Positions 42,522 to 54,700 of a DNA stretch of 64,000 bases are shown piece by piece. The stretch is from the NCBI GenBank assembly GCA_964017235.1, contig OZ024931.1:20436189-20500188 (forward strand), in the 5' to 3' direction. Origin of the DNA: Sabellastarte sp. h YS-2021 (lineage: Eukaryota; Annelida; Polychaeta; Sabellida; Sabellidae). The notes under the pieces are model-generated. The model was not told the DNA's origin and ran no database searches. It saw only the letters and a list, made by a program, of their open reading frames with translations. The position numbers and the translations under genes are program-made. How positions within the stretch are numbered: position 1 is the first letter of the stretch; each line of letters begins with the position of its first letter.

Positions 42522-42758
42522 TATAGGGACCATATGGTGGTAGATTGGTAACACTCGCCTCCCACCTCTGAGGCCGGGGTTCGGTTCCCGATCCGGCCTC
42601 AAGTGGGAAAGCTGGCAGTTGCCTGCCCTTGGTCGGCAGTTTACAGTACAGAACCTTGACCAAGTGTATTTACTGGTTTCCTCTGCCCTTCCAACTACCC
42701 GTCGTGATATGACCTATACAGTGTTGAAAGTGACGTAAAACCCCAAATAAATAAATAA
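42522..42758 (+). mobile_element. tRNA-derived SINE, family B, plus orientation, 12-bp target duplication
   Basis: Head with TGGTGGTAGATTGGTAACAC (box A-like) and GGTTCGGTTCC box B. Then GTGGGAAAGCTGGCAGTTGC, the core GTTGAAAGTGACGTAAAACC and the tail AAATAAATAAATAA. GATTGCATTATA at 42510-42521 and 42759-42770 is an exact target duplication. The only SINE in the window on the plus strand. Confidence 0.92.
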
Positions 42759-42770
42759 GATTGCATTATA

Positions 42771-43319
42771 AGTATCTATTATAATGTTCTCATATATTTA
42801 CTTAGCCTAGCTTGCTGAGGAAAACCAGATTAGAAAGGCCTGTGATGCAGTGTGCATTATGACAAAAATATTTCACGTTTGCATTATTGTTCAGACAGCC
42901 TGGAAGGCCAGGCTGGCCTTGTCACAGATTTCCTTAAGCTACGTTTCCATGTGTGCGAGAGCAGATCGCGATTTCCGTCTGCCACCTGCAGGTCGCAGAA
43001 AAAATCTGTCAGGGAGCGACTAAAAATAATAGGCTCCAAAACACACATACTGCTACCACTATTTTCATTCCTAACTAAGGTCACCTTGGACCTCTATTTA
43101 GATTTCAAGTTATCTGCAGAGCTACCTTAGATGATAGAATGCTTTTAAAATATGCAAGGATTGCAGGGAATCTTGTGTTTTATTGATCATAAGCTGTGAC
43201 ACAATATTAAAACCAGCACTTTCCCTCAAGAAAATGAGCTTTTTCACCATTTTTTAACAAAGCAGATGATTCAGTAAAAAACAAAGCACAACGTCATATG
43301 AAAGAATTGTGGGATATAT
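42771..43319. other. No gene recognised
   Basis: A modestly GC-richer stretch around 42940-43030 has a 92-codon frame without recognised domain. Confidence 0.35.
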
Positions 43320-43765
43320 CCCAGATAGCAAAACTCTGTAGGGCCACCACTAGCCCACCAGTGGCATAGCAGTCGGTCCGATATTGGCTGTAGCTGGTGG
43401 CCAGCCACTGGCGTGACCAGCTGATAGACAGTGGTCCACCACTGGCAGTCAACAATAAGGTTTAAGAGTGGTCCATCAGTGGCCCACTGTTGGCAGCCAA
43501 GGATAAGCTTTTCTGTTGGTCCACTGATGGACCACCTTCAGTATCTAACAACAAGGTTGACTGGCGGCTAACCAGTGGCACCCAACAGTGGGCCACCATC
43601 AACTTTTTATGGTGGTTCACTGGTGGCATGACCAGCTGATAAACAGTGGTCCACCGTTGGCAGCCAACAATAAGGTTTACTGTGGTCCATCAGTGGCCCA
43701 CTGTCGGCAGCCAATGATAAGCTTTTCTATTGGTCTGCCGGTGGATTACCTTCATTAGCCAACAA

Positions 43766-44520
43766 CCCAGATAGCATGCGGACATTGGCCCAACATTGGC
43801 ATATCCGTCGGTCCAAAGTTGGCAGCCACAATTGGCCCAATGGTTTTTTGGCCAGTGGATGCTACTTTGGCAGTAAGCCACCAGTAAAAGCCACCAGTAA
43901 AATTTTACTACCACTATAACATCAGCCAATCAGATTGCAGTATGGAGTTATGTGGCCATTGTTTAATAGAAAGTAAATAATTGACAGACTGTGTGTGGAT
44001 TTTAGTTAAGGGAATTCCTGATAAGTCCAGACTGTGGGTGAATTTTAGTTAAGGGAATTGCTGATAAGTCACATGACCAAACATAAACAATGGTAGAACA
44101 GTATCTCAAGATGACATAGTCCATAATCAAATATTTCTTTTCTTATTGTGAATTTATAATGAGGATGTTATTTTTATGTCTCAAATTGCTAATTAGTTAG
44201 TTAAAAATTGTGGGCTCACTGAAATAGGATTTTTAGACATACCATAATAAATCCTTTTTACTAAGTTCCCCAAAATGCCCTATTATTGCTCACCACCATC
44301 TTGAATAAAAATCCACCGTTTGTCCACCATTGATCCAACCTCAGCAGCCTGAGTTTTGGTTGGCCAGCCACCATTGGGCCAACATTGTCCCAACAGTGGC
44401 AGAATCTACTGATCATGCAACCAATAGCCATGTTGGCCCAACAGTGGGTCAATGTTGGTAAAATCTGCCGACCATGCGACCACCAGCCAACATCAGTCTC
44501 GTGGCGGAATGCTATCTGGA
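43766..44520. mobile_element. Nested CCAGATAGCAT-ended element, 5-bp target duplication
   Basis: Left CCAGATAGCAT (43767-43777) and right ATGCTATCTGG (44509-44519) form a perfect 11-bp inverted repeat. AACAA flanks it at 43761-43765 and 44521-44525. Deleting it restores the order (AACAACAAGGTTGACTGG-like) seen in the duplicate near 43547. Subterminal motifs are TTGGCCCAACATTGGC-type. Confidence 0.75.
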
Positions 44521-44574
44521 AACAAGATTGACTGGTGGCCCACCATTGGCAGCCATCTGTCAGTAAATGTTATG

Positions 44575-44775
44575 GTTTGGATGTTTTGAATATTACCCAT
44601 ACATACAGCAGTGGCAATTCATTCAATGAATGCTTATGTGTGGCACACTTGATGAAATTCCATCACCTACAATGGGAAGTTATCAACTACAATGGGAAGT
44701 AAAAGCCTTTATGAATTCTAATATGACTTTAACAGTGCCTAATCTGCATCAAAAGACAGACCCAAAAGTGAAACA
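44575..44775 (-). repeat. Dispersed repeat, inverted relative to 36680-36870
   Basis: TTCAATGAATGCTTATGTGT, TACAATGGGAAGT and GCCTAATCTGCATCAAAA are reverse complements of words at 36680-36870 in mirrored order. Contains a small local duplication of CTACAATGGGAAGT. Confidence 0.65.
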
Positions 44776-45760
44776 ACCAAGATTCAAGTAAAAAATATTA
44801 AGAGAGATATAAAATCATAATTTTAGTTTCAGACGATGCAATAAACAATACAGTGATACAACAATACAGCATAAATAGAACAATACAGTACTTAAAATGC
44901 CCAAATTGTGCAATCTATTACGTAGCTGGGACTCCGAAAAAAACAATACTGGGACTTCCATTTTTTGGAGGTCATAAGTGTTTGTTAGAGTTATGAAATG
45001 TGAGGGTACCCTGTACCCTATGGGTCCTCAAAATCAGGGTACCACAGTGTGAAAATGGGATACAAGTAACATTCTGCACATATTGCTCAATAAATAATGT
45101 TTAAATACCTCCAGTTACTAAACTATGAGTTTTTTTATTTATTTCATGGACTCTCACAGTAAAATAAGTTTTTTGGTTCTTGTAAAATTCATTTTCAAGT
45201 TTTAAAATTTCAGCACTTCCAATCTAAGTATTTTACCAAATGTTCCGTATTTTGATAGTTTTTCAAATAATTGCAAAAATGAGTACCTCCATTTTATTTG
45301 AATTTCTATCTTTGCAATGAAATTACATACACTTATCATTCACATCTCAAGAACTATCAAAGTATAAATATGATCTATATATCACTTTGAAGGCAAATTT
45401 GAGTATTTTGTTATTGTTTATTGGAAGAAGTGCTGTCAGAATAATGGCTGATTGTTGGTATAAATCAACAGGACAGTTCATATTTCACCAAATGAGGATC
45501 CTATCCAGAAATTCGGTCGGGATCTTAAACTGCATGATTCTTTTTTCAAATTTTTACCCGGATTTTACACTGAATCAATAAATTCACCCGATAATTGTAC
45601 AGAAAAGTTAACAGAAGTGAAAGTTTCCCCTGTAAACAAACCATAAAACATGTACAGGAATACATACATGTGTATATAAAATTTGTGGGAAAACAACTGG
45701 AATTGTGTATCCACCGATAGGTGAAAAATATGTTATTAAATCAAAACCCTATTAATTGTG
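44776..45760. other. No gene recognised (inside the large repeat element)
   Basis: AT-rich with no open frame of coding character. Confidence 0.35.
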
Positions 45761-46860
45761 GTTGAGGTGTAGCCACCAGTGGACTACCCTTGGACCACCA
45801 GCTGCTATATGTATGTGTCGGATAAAGTTTCTTAAATTCAATGGAATAATTGCACCTGAAACATATTGCAATCAGTGGCTGAATTACCCTTGAATCATAT
45901 TCCCATCAGTGGCCCACCGATCATAGCTTATATACCGATGACATAGTTGATGGGGTGCCAGTGGTAAACCTTAAAGAAATTTGTGGCACAAGAGTGGGAA
46001 AAATTGAAATGATATATTAATTCAGAGATGTAACATCTGTTATTTAAGAATGTTGGTGTCTCCGTGATATACACATGTATGCACACATAAAGTATCCAAT
46101 TACTTTGCCATCTGTGGGACACCGGTGGACCAACAGTATGTGTACCATTCAGGCAAAAAGTGGACCACTGATAGACCACCAGTGGCAAATCTTACAATTT
46201 TTTATGTAATAACATTTAAAACAACAACTTTTGGAAAGTAATTCAGATAAACCAAATTAGTTTAAGCAAAGGAATTATTTTTTCAAGGTCTGTCAAAACA
46301 AATGCTGCTTAGCTTAAAATATTTGCCACCAGTGGCCCACTGGGTGCCCATCATGGGTCCTGTTTTATTTATGTAGTGGGTGGGCCATTGATGGACCACC
46401 TGTGGCAAATATATAAGCAAGCAATATTTAAAGAAATAAATTGGAGGAAAAACTGACTGAGCAAAATGAAGGCGCACAGAGTAAGTTTGTTTATATAAAT
46501 GACATTAACTTATGTTTAGTGAAAGAAAATGAACATTTTATCTAATTTTTCCCGGAAATTTTACACCAGTGGGCGTAGGCTGGTCCCTGAGCTATAGCCA
46601 TTGACTTTGGTAGTTGGTGGGCCAACAGTGGGCCACACAATATATTTATATTTTGAAATAATATGTTTTTAACATTGAATATTATTAAATAATATCTCAG
46701 AAAAGAATAGTTGAGGTTGATTATGAAGTAGTTTATAATGCTTTAAAAATTTTGTTTAAAATGCAGTGAACGGTCCAGCAGTGGCTCAGTGGTGGCCCAC
46801 TAGCTATATTTTACCACCCATAGCCAACAGTGCCCTAGCTACTATGGTCTTGCTATCTGG

Positions 46861-48826
46861 AGATAACACTCTTCTTAACTTGGATATATTGGTTTCCAAG
46901 TTTACAGTTACAGTACAAAGTATATAGAGGGTTTTCTTATCTTAGAATCTAAGTAATACTTAACAAAGTAGAGGTTGATGAATACAAAATCTAAGTATTT
47001 TGTTAAGTACAAAACCATTCCTAACTTAGATCTACAGTGACCTTAGCAAAATATTGTTGAAGAATACAGCCCCCGGTCACACACTGGAGAGGGTGTCATT
47101 TTGGGTGATCATTTTGGCGAAAATAGAAGAATACAGGTACTTCCAATTCGCTGTGTGATTAAAAGATCTTCAAACTTCTGCAATGTTTAATGATGCTCTT
47201 CGAATTTCCAGAGATTAAACATCGACAAAGCAAACATGACACATTTGTGTCCACGATTCTGATTGGTCAATCGTCGTTGTAGAACCAAGCATAACCTCAT
47301 GACCAGTTTTTCATATGTGAGCGATAATCCTACCATCCTCATGCGGGATTGCTTTTCCTCGAAAACAAACCCTCACAGAAATCGCGAGGAATTCTGGGAG
47401 TAAACAAAGAACTACTTTTCAACCAGGAAGTGTTTTCCGTAGCATGAAAAATGTTCAAAAATAAATGTTTTCTATCATAACACACGTTCTTCTTAATTTT
47501 CTTTAAAAATATACATACAGACCTACAAAATGGTGATTTTTCAGCAGGAAAACATTACTTAAAGTGTTGTTTCTAGTCTTCTTACATGGGCGAAAATGGA
47601 GTTTCAAAACCAGTAATTATTATATGATTTTTACAGTGGTGATCCGTGGATTTTTCTTGCTGTTAAACCTGTATAATTGCTTTGAAGATTGTCACAAATA
47701 CTTTTTCAAAGTAAAATAAATTTTATGAATGTAAATTTACATATATTCGTCCCCAAAATTCATTACAATTTGCTACAATGCCAAACAAAAACATTGATAA
47801 TGCATGAGAGTAATAAAAATTAATGAAAAAAATAAATAAATAACATTAAAGACGTTTTAACAATAATAATGATTAATTTTAATTCTACATATCTATACAT
47901 GCGTACATTTAACAAATGTTTTGTAGGATTTTGAAAATTATTAATACTATTTGATTATTTATTTATTTTATTTTTTTTTGCATTGGAATTATAATTTTTA
48001 ACAGCCAAGGATTATATACAAAAATGTTACTTTCAGTATGTATTCTGAAAATGATCTTTTAGCATTTTTTATTTTGTAAAAATAACATTTGTTTAAGAAT
48101 TTAAAAAATTAGTTCAGGTGATAAGCCTGACTTACCACAACAACCCCAGATGCCAGAGGTTTTTTTACATTTTTGTACTAGTTGGCTGAGATGCTCATTA
48201 ACCAGCATACATTAGCCCTGGGTTATATTTTTTTTAAATATTACCAATCAACATGTATTTGGGATTGGAACCACAATGAAATTTTAAATTTTCAAGTATA
48301 TTTAAAACAAAGATATGTAACATAAAAATCAATGAATAAAGCAGCAATAAATTAATACAAAACATAGAATTAGCTTAGTTACTGAAAATGAAAAATATCT
48401 CACATTCTCTTAAATAATAAAAAAATCTCATGCTTCTTCATTCAATTGGGATGTCTTGTCATTATAGATAGATACCAAGTGTTGTAAGATTTAAAATGGT
48501 ATATTAGTAAAATATATTTTTGATTGGAAATTGTATGTTCAACCCAAAATTCATTAAAATTTACTAGAAAGCTGCAAAAATTATTGACAATAAATGAGAA
48601 TAATAAAAAATAATGAAAAAATAACATTGAAGATATTTTATTAATAATAGTAATAATAATAATGGTTTATTTCAATTCGTACCTATACATGCAAACATTT
48701 AACAATTTCATTTTAGAATATAAAAATTATTAATATTATTTATTTATTTATTTTTTGTTTTGCTTTGAAATTATATGACAACCAAGTAATATATACAAAA
48801 AACATCAAAAGAAATAAATGAAATAC
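46861..48826. other. No gene recognised; one duplicated block
   Basis: 47255-47330 (TTCTGATTGGTCAATCG, AACCTCATGACCAG, TTTTTCATATGTGAGCGATA) recurs at about 49629-49705. The block includes an ATTGG (inverted CCAAT) word. The remainder is very AT-rich, and 47800-48400 and 48590-48760 resemble each other loosely (AATAATAATGAT..TTTAATTC, CATGCGTACATTTAACAA). Confidence 0.45.
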
Positions 48827-48841
48827 ACAAAAAAGCTATAT

Positions 48842-49050
48842 TTATTTGGGATTTTATGTCGCTTTCAACACTGTACAGCTCATATCACGATGGGTAGTTG
48901 GAAGGGAAGAGGAAACCAGTACATACAGTTCGTTAGGGTTCTGTACTGTAAACTGCCGACCAACGGCAAGCAACTACCAGCTTTCCCACTTCGAACCCCG
49001 GCCTCAGAGGTGGGAGGCGAGAGTGTTACCACTCTGCCACCATGGCCCCT
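48842..49050 (-). mobile_element. tRNA-derived SINE, family B, 15-bp target duplication
   Basis: Minus-strand head GGCCATGGTGGCAGAGTGG and a core with GTTGAAAGCGACATAAAATC. ACAAAAAAGCTATAT at 48827-48841 and 49051-49065 is an exact 15-bp duplication, so it is a fairly recent insertion. About 20 bp are missing just after box B compared with 24473-24705. Confidence 0.92.
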
Positions 49051-49065
49051 ACAAAAAAGCTATAT

Positions 49066-49745
49066 GAAATTGCACTAAAAAAATTTAAACATAAATAGCA
49101 AAAAGATGTCTCATAAAAAAATTAACACAATACAAAACACAATAATTAAGGTTTCTGAAAATTATAAACCATGTCCTTATATTTGTTTCTCTGAAGAATT
49201 AATTGTAGGTTACAATATTGTATGCAGACATCTAAAATATTTGTTTCCAGTATAAAATATGCATGTCTTGTTTAGGGGATTTAAGATTTTAAAGTTAGAT
49301 AAGGAAACTTGTGACAAAGAATTCATGACATTTTCACCATAAATGGGATGTGTTACCAGTCTAGATAGATGCCACGTGTTGTAAGCTTTAAAATGGTGTA
49401 TTGCTTGTCAAAATCGAGCAAGAAATAACAATTTTATGAATTTTCAAACTATTTTATACGATTGCTGTAGAAAAAAAAATCTTTTTTAAAAACTATTCTT
49501 GTTGGCACATTAATACAGTAAAGTGGTGCGTAGGTACACAGCGGGCCATAGACACGACGGTTTCTAAGAGAGATCTTTTTTCGAGAGGAAAAAGTCTCGC
49601 GAGAGAATGTAATCCTACTTCACTTCAGTCAAATAAGGAAGATTCTGATTGGTCAATCGCTGTTGTGAAACCAGGCATAAGCTCATAACCAGTTTTTCAT
49701 ATGTGGGCGATAATCTCACTTCGCTTCAGTCAAGTAACGAAGAAT
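49066..49745. other. No gene recognised
   Basis: AT-rich. 49535-49745 holds the second copy of the TTCTGATTGGTCAATCG block, with a duplicated CACTTC(A/G)CTTCAGTCAA word at about 49620 and 49715. Confidence 0.4.
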
Positions 49746-50100
49746 ACCCAGCAGGCACGCAACTTTGAAATCAGGTTGAATCCAACGTAGAAATCTGGTT
49801 AAAATATGTGTAGATTTTGTAAACCACCTTTTAGTTGGATCCAACTGTTCAAATCATGTTGAAACAAACATTGAAATCTGGTTGAATCCAATGGGTGAAA
49901 TCTGGTTGAAATATGTGTAGCTTTTGCAAACCATTTATAGTTGGATACAACCGATGAAATCATGTTGAAACCAACATTGAAATCAGGTTGAATTGAATGG
50001 GTGAAATTTGGTTGAAATATGTTTATAATTTGCAAACTGTTTTTGTTTGAATCCAGTGTATGAAATAGGGTTGAATTCAGTGGGTGAACTCCGGTTGTTT
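49746..50100. repeat. CCCAGCAGGCAC-type repeat with GGTTGAA units
   Basis: Begins ACCCAGCAGGCACGCAACTT, followed by about three units of roughly 105-110 bp built from GAAATCTGGTTGAA, CCAATGGGTGAAAT and TTTGCAAACC. A probable opposite end of a related element occurs at about 63240 (GGCATGTGCCTGATGGGTA). Confidence 0.6.
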
Positions 50101-50628
50101 ACACTGTCTTCTTTATTTAAATCATTGTAGCTTGTGTGTCATAATTATAGCTTCTTACTAATATTACACAATAATTATCCATATACATATTTTACAATTT
50201 GGATACAACTTCAAAGTAATTAATTAAGCGTCCCGCAAGGGACGCTTGTTTGTGTATGGGAGAGCTTCAGGCTCCGCCGGCTCCGCTGGCTCCGCATTTT
50301 GTTTTCCTTATAACTCTGTAACCGTTAGGCGGATTCTTTTCAAATTTGGCAGGTTTAGGCAGTAGCCTTGGGGAATTTTTTTGAATATGCTGCAGTGACA
50401 TTTCAACCAATCAGAGAGGTCACATGACCAAAAATGTCTTTTTTCGATGGGGAAGCTTGTCCGGATGATAACTTGAAAGGAATTTTATCAATTCACCTGA
50501 AACTTGGCAAATACATTCATTCTATTAAAATCTGGAAATCATTAGATTTTGGCATTGATTGGTCAAGAAATGGCCGAGTAATTAATGATTAATTAATCAT
50601 TACGAATTTTCCAAATAAGGAAAACACA

Positions 50629-51733
50629 AAAATGCTTATATCTCGAAAACCGTGCTAGATAGAGCGATTTCGACGAAATTTTTGACCCTCAGGGTATCTC
50701 TGCGGAGTAGTTTTCCCAATTTTCAAAAAATTTTTATCTCGCCCAAAATGGCGGCCATTTTGAATTTTCGAAATTTTCGCAAAAATTGCAAAACACAAAA
50801 ATGCTTATATCTCAAAAACCGTGCTAGATAGAGCAATTTTGACAAAATTTTTGACCCGCAGGATATCTCTGCGGAGTACTTTTCCCAATTTTCAAAAAAT
50901 TTTTGTCTCGCCAAAAATGGCGGCCATTTTGAATTTTCGAAATTTTCGCAAAAATTGCAAAACACAAAAATGCTTATATCTCGAAAACCGTGCTAGATAG
51001 AGCGATTTCGACGAAATTTTTGACCCGCAGGGTATCTCTACAGAGTAGTTATCCCAATTTTGAAAAAAATTTTGTCTCGCCAAAAATGGCGGCCATTTTG
51101 AATTTTCGAATTTTTCGCAAAAATTGCAAAACACAAAAATGCTTATATCTAATAAACCGTGCTAGATAGAGCAATTTCGACGAAATTTTTGACCCGCAGG
51201 ATATCTCTGCGGAGTACTTTTCCCAATTTTCAAAAAAATTTTCTCTCGCCAAAAATGGCGGCCATTTTGAATTTTCGAATTTTTCGCAAAAATTGCAAAA
51301 CATAAAAATGCTTATATCTCGAAAACCCTGCTAGATAGAGCGATTTCGACGAAAGTTTTGACCCGCAGGGTATCTCTGCAGAGTAGCCATGCCAATTTTC
51401 AAACAAAAAATTTCTCGCAAAAAATGGCAGCCATTTTGAATTTTCGAATTTTTCGCAAAATTGCAAAACACAAAAATGCTTATATCTCGAAAACTGTGCT
51501 AGATAGAGCAATTTCGACAAAATTTTTGACCCACAGGGTATCTATGCAGAGTAGCCATGCCAATTTTCAAAAAAATTTTGTCTTGCCAAAAATGGCGGCC
51601 ATTTTGAATTTTCGAATTTTTGCGCAAAAATTGCAAAACACAAAAATGCTAATATTTCGAAAACCGTGCTACATAGAGCGATTTCAACAAAATTTTTTAT
51701 CTTCAGGGTATCTCTGCAGAGCAGCTATCCCAA
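50629..51733. repeat. 169-bp tandem repeat, about 6.5 units
   Basis: ATGCTTATAT begins units at 50632, 50801, 50970, 51139, 51308, 51476 and 51646, giving spacings of 168-170. Each unit reads CGTGCTAGATAGAGCGATTT, GACCCGCAGGGTATCTCTG, TTTGTCTCGCC, AAAATGGCGGCCATTTTGAA and TTTTCGCAAAAATTGC. AAAATGGC..GCCATTTT forms a short palindrome. The overlapping minus- and plus-strand open frames that look like repeated proteins are translations of this repeat. Confidence 0.95.
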
Positions 51734-51734
51734 A

Positions 51735-54700
51735 GAGCTTTCACTTGGTGAAGTTTCAGACCCATAGCTAATTGCTCACCTACTCAAAAAGAGTAAATGC
51801 GAATTACCTCTAAAAGTATTGCAGATGGCCAATTTTTCTCAAATAACTCATTCACCTACTTTTGGAAGAGCTTTCACATGGTGAAGTTTCAGACCCATAG
51901 CCAATTACTCACCTACTCAAAATGAGTAAATGCGAATTATCTCTAAAAGTATTGCAGATAGCCAATTTTTCTCAAATAACTCATTCACCTACTTTTGGGA
52001 GAGCTTTCACTTGGTGAAGTTTCAGACCCATAGCTAATTATTTACCTACTCAAAATGAGTAAATGCTAATTATCTGTAAAAGTATTGCGGATGCCCAATT
52101 TTTATCAAATTAATCATTCATCTACTTGTGGGAGAGCTTTCACATGGTGAAGTTTCAGACCCATAGCTAATTACTCACCTACTCAAAATGAGTAAATGCG
52201 AATTATCTCTAAAAGTATTGCAGATAGCCAATTTTTCTCAAATAACTCATTCACCTACTTTTGGGAGAGCTTTCACTTGGTGAAGTTTCAGACCCATAGC
52301 TAATTACTCACCTACTCAAAATGAGTAAATGCTAATTATCTCTAAAAGTATTGCAGATAGCCAATTTTTCTCAAATAACTCATTCACCTACTTTTGGGAG
52401 AGCTTTCACTTGGTGAAGTTTCAGACCCATAGCTAATTACTCACCTACTCAAAATGAGTAAATGCGAATTATCTCTAAAAGTATTGCACATAGCCAATTT
52501 TTGTCAAATAAATCAGTCACCTACTTTTGGGAGAGCTTTCACTTGGTGAAGTTTCAGACCCATAGCTAATTACTCACCTACTCAAAATGAGTAAATGCGA
52601 ATTATCTCTAAAAGTATTGCAGATAGCCAATTTTTCTCAAATAAATCATTCACCTACTTTTGGGAGAGCTTTCACTTGGTGAAGTTTCAGACCCATAGCT
52701 AATTACTCACCTACTCAAAATGAGTAAATGCGAATTATCTCTAAAAGTATTGCAGATAGCCAATTTTTCTCAAATAACTCATTCACCTACTTTTGGAAGA
52801 GCTTTCACTTGGTGAAGTTTCAGACCCATAGCTAATTACTCACCTACTGAAAATGAGTAAATGCGAATTATCTCTAAAAGTATTGCAGATAGCCAATTTT
52901 TCTCAAATAACTCATTCACCTACTTTTGGGAGAGCTTTCACTTGGTGAAGTTTCAGACCCATAGCTAATTACTCACCTACTCAAAATGAGTAAATGCGAA
53001 TTATCTGTAAAAGTATTGCAGATAGCCAATTTTTCTCAAATAACTCATTCACCTACTTTTGGAAGAGCTTTCACATGGTGAAGTTTCAGACCCATAGCTA
53101 ATTGCTCACCTACTCAAAAAGAGTAAATGCGAATTACCTCTAAAAGTATTGCAGATGGCCAATTTTTCTCAAATAACTCATTCACCTACTTTTGGAAGAG
53201 CTTTCACATGGTGAAGTTTCAGACCCATAGCCAATTACTCACCTACTCAAAATGAGTAAATGCGAATTATCTCTAAAAGTATTGCAGATAGCCAATTTTT
53301 CTCAAATAACTCATTCACCTACTTTTGGGAGAGCTTTCACTTGGTGAAGTTTCAGACCCATAGCTAATTATTTACCTACTCAAAATGAGTAAATGCTAAT
53401 TATCTGTAAAAGTATTGCGGATGCCCAATTTTTATCAAATTAATCATTCATCTACTTGTGGGAGAGCTTTCACATGGTGAAGTTTCAGACCCATAGCTAA
53501 TTACTCACCTACTCAAAATGAGTAAATGCGAATTATCTCTAAAAGTATTGCAGATAGCCAATTTTTCTCAAATAACTCATTCACCTACTTTTGGGAGAGC
53601 TTTCACTTGGTGAAGTTTCAGACCCATAGCTAATTACTCACCTACTCAAAATGAGTAAATGCTAATTATCTCTAAAAGTATTGCAGATAGCCAATTTTTC
53701 TCAAATAACTCATTCACCTACTTTTGGGAGAGCTTTCACTTGGTGAAGTTTCAGACCCATAGCTAATTACTCACCTACTGAAAATGAGTAAATGCGAATT
53801 ATCTCTAAAAGTATTGCAGATAGCCAATTTTTCTCAAATAACTCATTCACCTACTTTTGGGAGAGCTTTCACTTGGTGAAGTTTCAGACCCATAGCTAAT
53901 TACTCACCTACTCAAAATGAGTAAATGCGAATTATCTCTAAAAGTATTGCAGATAGCCAATTTTTCTCAAATAACTCATTCACCTACTTTTGGGAGAGCT
54001 TTCACTTGGTGAAGTTTCAGACCCATAGCTAATTACTCACCTACTCAAAATGAGTAAATGCGAATTATCTCTAAAAGTATTGCAGATAGCCAATTTTTAT
54101 CAAATTAATCATTCACCTACTTTTGGCAGAGCTTTCACTTGGCGAAGTTTCAGACCCATAGCTAATTATTCACCTACTCAAAATGAGTAAATGTGAATTA
54201 TCTCTAAAAGTATTGCAGATAGCCAATTTTTCTCAAATAACTCATTCACCTACTTTTGGGAGAGCTTTCACTCTGTGAAGTTTCAGACCCATAGCTATTT
54301 ATTCACCTACTCAAAATGAGTAAATGCTAATTATCTGTAAAAGTATTGCGGATACCCAATTTTTATCAAATACTCATTCATCTACTTGTGGGAGAGCTTT
54401 CACATGGTGAAGTTTCAGACCCATAGCTAATTACTCACCTACTCAAAATGAGTAAATGCGAATTATCTCTAAAAGTATTGCAGATAGCCAATTTTTGTCA
54501 AATAAATCATTCACCTACTTTTGGGAGAGCTTTCACTTGGTGAAGTTTCAGACCCATAGCTAATTACTCACCTACTCAAAATGAGTAAATGCGAATTATC
54601 TCTAAAAGTATTGCAGATAGGCAATTTTTCTCAAATAACTCATTCACCTACTTTTGGGAGAGCTTTCACTTGGTGAAGTTTCAGACCCATAGCTAATTAC

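Larger units (their letters stand above)
43320..46860. mobile_element. Large CCAGATAGCA-ended repeat element with CAGTGGC-type motifs
   Basis: The left end CCAGATAGCAA (43321) and the right end TTGCTATCTGG (46850-46860) are inverted complements. The interior is rich in partly palindromic words such as GTGGTCCACCA, CCACCAGTGGC and GGCCCACTGTTGGC. These include a direct duplication of about 215 bp (AGTGGTCCACC..TTGGCAGCCAACAATAAGG near 43430 and 43646). The right half has longer AT-rich stretches between motifs. No coding sequence. The ends may belong to two related elements and not one. Confidence 0.5.

Noticed and set aside
50723..51771. Series of overlapping minus- and plus-strand frames with similar repeated sequences (FCNFCEKFENSKWPPF type)
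   Set aside because: They are translations of the 169-bp tandem repeat; the frame repeats with the DNA period and has no independent start or coding signature.
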